Shown here piece after piece: positions 61,460 to 64,000 of a stretch of 64,000 nt of DNA (positions within the stretch are counted from its first letter, which is position 1; every line of letters begins with the position of its first letter). This stretch comes from Membranipora membranacea (lineage: Eukaryota; Bryozoa; Gymnolaemata; Cheilostomatida; Membraniporidae). A program made the translations under genes and the position numbers. Under the pieces are notes generated by a model. It ran no database searches. It was not told the origin of the DNA and saw only the letters and a program-made list of their open reading frames with translations. The stretch covers positions 30,046,162 through 30,110,161 of the forward strand of contig OU612067.1 of the NCBI GenBank assembly GCA_914767715.1. The letters are read 5' to 3'.

Positions 61460-62275
61460 TTGGTGGATAGGTTGGTTGGTTGGTTTATTTTGTCACAAAC
61501 ATTAGGTATGCTGCGATATTGAGTGTTTATACTGTTACATGAGTAGGGAATACCAAAAAGAAACATAAACAAAATGAGTAAAGTAAAGTCTGACTTCTAG
61601 TGGATTAAAAAATATCTTGCAATATCAAAATCAAGTGTTTGAGGAATGAGTCTTTACCCCAGGCAGTTCTGTATTTAAGGCTGCGATATCTGCCTGAGGG
61701 GAGTTTCTCAAGAAAATTGTTTAAAAAAATGTTCGTCATCATGTATTATCTGCAGGGCCAGGTTCTTTGTACGTTTTGATATGACTGAATCTTGGTCCCC
61801 AATATCAAGACCTAGTCTGTCGCCTTGCTTAAAAAACTTTCTCAGAGCTTTCTTGTCTCGTGAATAAATACTAGTGAACAAAATAGGTAGGCAGTAGGTT
61901 AGAATGGATACAATCAAACTTTTAAATAACATGCAGGCTAAAGGCTTTGTACTCTGATAATTAAAGGTTCTGATGACAAACATTCTCTGATTTGCTTTGG
62001 ATACAACATTATTGACATGATCTTCGAAACGTAATTTGTTATCAAAGAGAACTCCCAAATATTTAACATTGTCACAAAAATCTATTATTACACCATTTAA
62101 TTCCAGAGTAGGACTGTCAGGTTTATCTCTCTTAGTGGAGAAAAGCATCTCTTGGGTTTTAGAAGGATTAAGTAATAAGTCGAGTTCTTTGCATAGACCA
62201 GAGATTCTATTGATCTCATTAAAATAATTAGACAAGTCATTATTATCAGAGATGCAACCAACAATACAAGTGTCA
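61460..62275 (-). mobile_element. 5'-truncated non-LTR retrotransposon (LINE), RT C-terminus
   Basis: The minus-strand frame (stop at 61708) carries DTCIVGC, LLLNPSKTQEMLF, VKYLGVLFDNKLRFEDHV and VSILTYCLPILF: the end of the reverse-transcriptase palm and the thumb of jockey/CR1-type elements. The upstream limit falls at DT, so the element is broken inside the catalytic (F/Y)ADD motif and cannot be active. The 3' UTR runs to an AACC-repeat tail near 61470-61490, beside the CATA microsatellite. Confidence 0.85.
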
Positions 62276-62465
62276 GGGTTTGACAGTTGTTTCTGGTACA
62301 GTTTTTCACGCTGAACGTAATAGTTATAATGTTGCACGACAAGCCGCTCGATGTCAAAAATACTTTAGTAAAGGAAAAGTGGTAAAGCAATGATGAAATG
62401 GTTTTGAATATCAAGAAACTGATAGAGTATGTTAGAATAAGTGGAAATAGAAGTTTACATGGGTA
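62275..62465. repeat. Dispersed repeat shared with 49612-49815
   Basis: GGTTTGACAGTT, TACAGTTTTTCACGC, GTTATAATG, ACAAGCCGCTCGATG, AAAGGAAAAGTGGTAAA and GGAAATAGAAGTTTA match the copy beside the SINE at 49.4-49.6 kb. Confidence 0.65.
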
Positions 62466-62563
62466 CGGTAACAGCCAAAAACAATTCCATTGCCCAATTG
62501 TTTCACCTGTATATAACTATCATTTTGAGTTTTGCTGCCAGTGCATCGTAAGTCAAGTTCTAG

Positions 62564-62767
62564 TATGAGAACCATGTAATAGGAGAACACCCTTATAAGA
62601 CAAGAGTTACATTAGGTGATACCTTCTTCCTGAACACCACTCCAAGAAAGCCTCTCAGCTTTGCGGGGCACCCTGAGTGGCAATCAGAGAACTTTGTAAC
62701 AAAACACCAGGAATGGGAGAAACAGGGCCGTATATTCCATGTTATAAGTTTTGGTTTTGTTTACTAA
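62564..62767 (+). pseudogene. Inverted copy of the last exon of the 605-6120 gene
   Basis: The frame matches residues in the final exon of the first gene nearly throughout: GEHPYKTRVTLGDTFFLN, PRKPLSFAGHPEWQSENF, EKQGRIFHV and the Tyr-stop end. The stop lies at 62765-62767, and the frame stays open over 67 codons despite several changes (for example Val to Gly, Arg to His, Leu to Trp). The match begins in mid-exon, with no acceptor or upstream exons, so it is most likely a partial gene copy. Confidence 0.85.
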
Positions 62768-63340
62768 GTGCTAATAAGGTAATATTTTTCGCCACAATCT
62801 TGTAAAACATGGTTTTCCCCACTATTTCATGGCAACAGGTGTTTTTTCCAAGTTTCACAATGTTGGTACCAGCGAACGAACCATTGTGGTATGCATCCAT
62901 CCATCATATCTATCCCACTTTGCACCAAATCACCTCAACACAAATCTCTCTCTATCTTTGTTGAGTGAGACTAATCAAGATTTAAATTATTCCTTTTTTC
63001 TTCTACTCAAGGAGTACCATGCAAAGATTTTATTATTTAAATATCAGTGATATCTTGTAGTGAACTTTGATATTTGTAAAACTATTGGTTCAATCATGAA
63101 ATGTGTCACATTGCATTGTGGGAGCATTGGTGTTATCTTCACTTGTTGTCATCATAGGTTTTCAAGCCTTCTGTTTTGTATAACACGCTGTGCCTCTACA
63201 AATCAATAATTATCATCATGCTATCATTGTACTATGCAGGTTACTTTTAATTTGCATATTATGATCCTTCATAGTTTTTACTAATTAAAAGAGGCAACTC
63301 CGGGTTGCTTCAATTTATTATTAGGTAATATCTTTGTAAT
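62768..63340 (+). repeat. Copy 3 of the three-copy repeat
   Basis: Continues directly from the copied exon and matches the 3' flank of the first gene (TTCATGGCAACAGG, CTATCCCACTTTGCACTAAA-like, TTACTAATTAAAAG, GGGTTGCTTCAAT). It breaks off near 63340, where a LINE 3' end begins. Confidence 0.8.
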
Positions 63341-63349
63341 TCTATTTTA

Positions 63350-64000
63350 TTTTATATATATATACTTTATTATTGCCGATCAACGTCAATGACAATTAAA
63401 GACCATGCATAAATAAATAAATGTAAACAAAGCAGTCAGGCGTTTTTATGAAAAATATTATTGTCTATAAATGCTGTCCTATGTATAGAAGGGTGATCTC
63501 GGGCTTCCAAAAATATTTTGCACGGATGATTCTTTAACCTTTGGAATATATTGTAAACAAAGAATAAGTAGATGTATTTTTAGCTCTTTGAGCTTTAGTA
63601 AAGAAAGTCTCTCTTCATACTCTTCCTCATATGGAATCATAATTCTGGTGCAGAGCTTTTGAAATCTCTCCATATCCTTATCAATTTGGGAGGTGTGTGA
63701 GAACCAGCACGGGGCTGCATATGATAAAACCGATAAAATTCTAACTTTGTAAATTAATATCAGTGAATGAGATCTCACACCAGCTTTTCTTAGCTTTATA
63801 AGACCATAAAGAGAATGTTTTGTTTTGTCAATGATATGGTCTACATGGGAGTGAAACTTCAGGTGCTCATCAAATATCACACCAAGGAGCCTCACATTTG
63901 GGGTGTAGAGTATTTCAGAGTGATTGATGTCATAGGTGTCAATGGTGAGTCTTTTTTGCAAAGTGAAGTTTACGGAGAGAGTTTTGTTCACATTCAACAG
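63350..64000 (-). mobile_element. Second LINE, RT C-terminal part, running off the window
   Basis: The minus frame (stop at 63479) carries VRLLGVIFDEHLKFHSHV, YKVRILSVLSYAAPCWFS and IPYEEEYEERLSLLKLKEL, the region after the RT catalytic site in jockey/CR1-type elements. It differs from the LINE at 61.5-62.3 kb, so it is another family. The 3' UTR ends in an A/T-rich tail at about 63350-63375. The frame is open to the window edge, so the upstream part may be intact. Confidence 0.85.

Noticed and set aside
61177-61470. Four overlapping reading frames of 78-92 residues on both strands (CMYV and YIHT repeats)
   Set aside because: They are produced entirely by the (CATA)n microsatellite; a four-base repeat free of stops is open in several frames.
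1-64000. CRISPR arrays, bacterial operons or prokaryotic defence systems
   Set aside because: The sequence is plainly eukaryotic (spliced genes, SINEs, LINEs); the regular repeats present are minisatellites without unique spacers.

Overview
The window is a stretch of an AT-rich invertebrate metazoan genome. The evidence is multi-exon genes with GT/AG introns of 0.1-2 kb, a mitochondrial NFS1 with a targeting leader, a lysosomal-type gamma-glutamyl hydrolase, a BRICHOS membrane precursor, tRNA-headed SINEs, 5'-truncated LINEs, MITE-like elements and many simple repeats. The species cannot be named from the sequence. Gene models were built by joining ORFs at splice sites with phase bookkeeping.

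Layout. (1) 0.6-6.1 kb, minus: a complete six-exon gene for a 409-residue proline/serine-rich protein whose ends resemble ciliary microtubule-inner-protein-type sequences. (2) 8.4-10.9 kb, minus: gamma-glutamyl hydrolase, 317 residues, three coding exons. (3) 12.4-18.0 kb, plus, divergent from GGH: NFS1 cysteine desulfurase, 487 residues, nine exons, all catalytic residues intact. (4) 18-22.4 kb: repeat-filled intergenic DNA with a 53-bp-arm perfect hairpin flanked by a 9-bp direct repeat. (5) 22.5-25.6 kb, plus: a 213-residue type II membrane protein with a BRICHOS domain and a dibasic cleavage site, its ATG split from the rest by an intron. (6) 28-39.4 kb and 49.9-57.1 kb, minus: two tandem paralogues (here called A and B) of an unrecognised serine-rich acidic family built only from phase 0-0 exons; B amplified internal exon pairs and is cut short by a stop, A has a broken exon duplicate and two extra exons. 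A fragment of a third paralogue lies at 58.4-58.7 kb. (7) Between A and B: remains of a P-element/THAP9-like transposase (40.8-42.5 kb, minus) and the C-terminal exons of a SUMO-protease (ULP/SENP) domain (47.9-48.3 kb, plus). (8) 60.9-64 kb: SINE, a CATA microsatellite, two LINE 3' ends, and an inverted copy of the last exon plus 3' flank of the first gene.

The most unusual signals are two long, perfect, abutting palindromes at 32.4-32.7 kb, the modular A/B paralogue pair with exon-pair amplification, and the copied terminal exon whose reading frame is still open 62 kb from its source. NFS1 and GGH are housekeeping genes (Fe-S cluster sulfur supply; folate polyglutamate turnover) sharing a 1.5-kb divergent intergenic region; nothing else suggests they are functionally linked.
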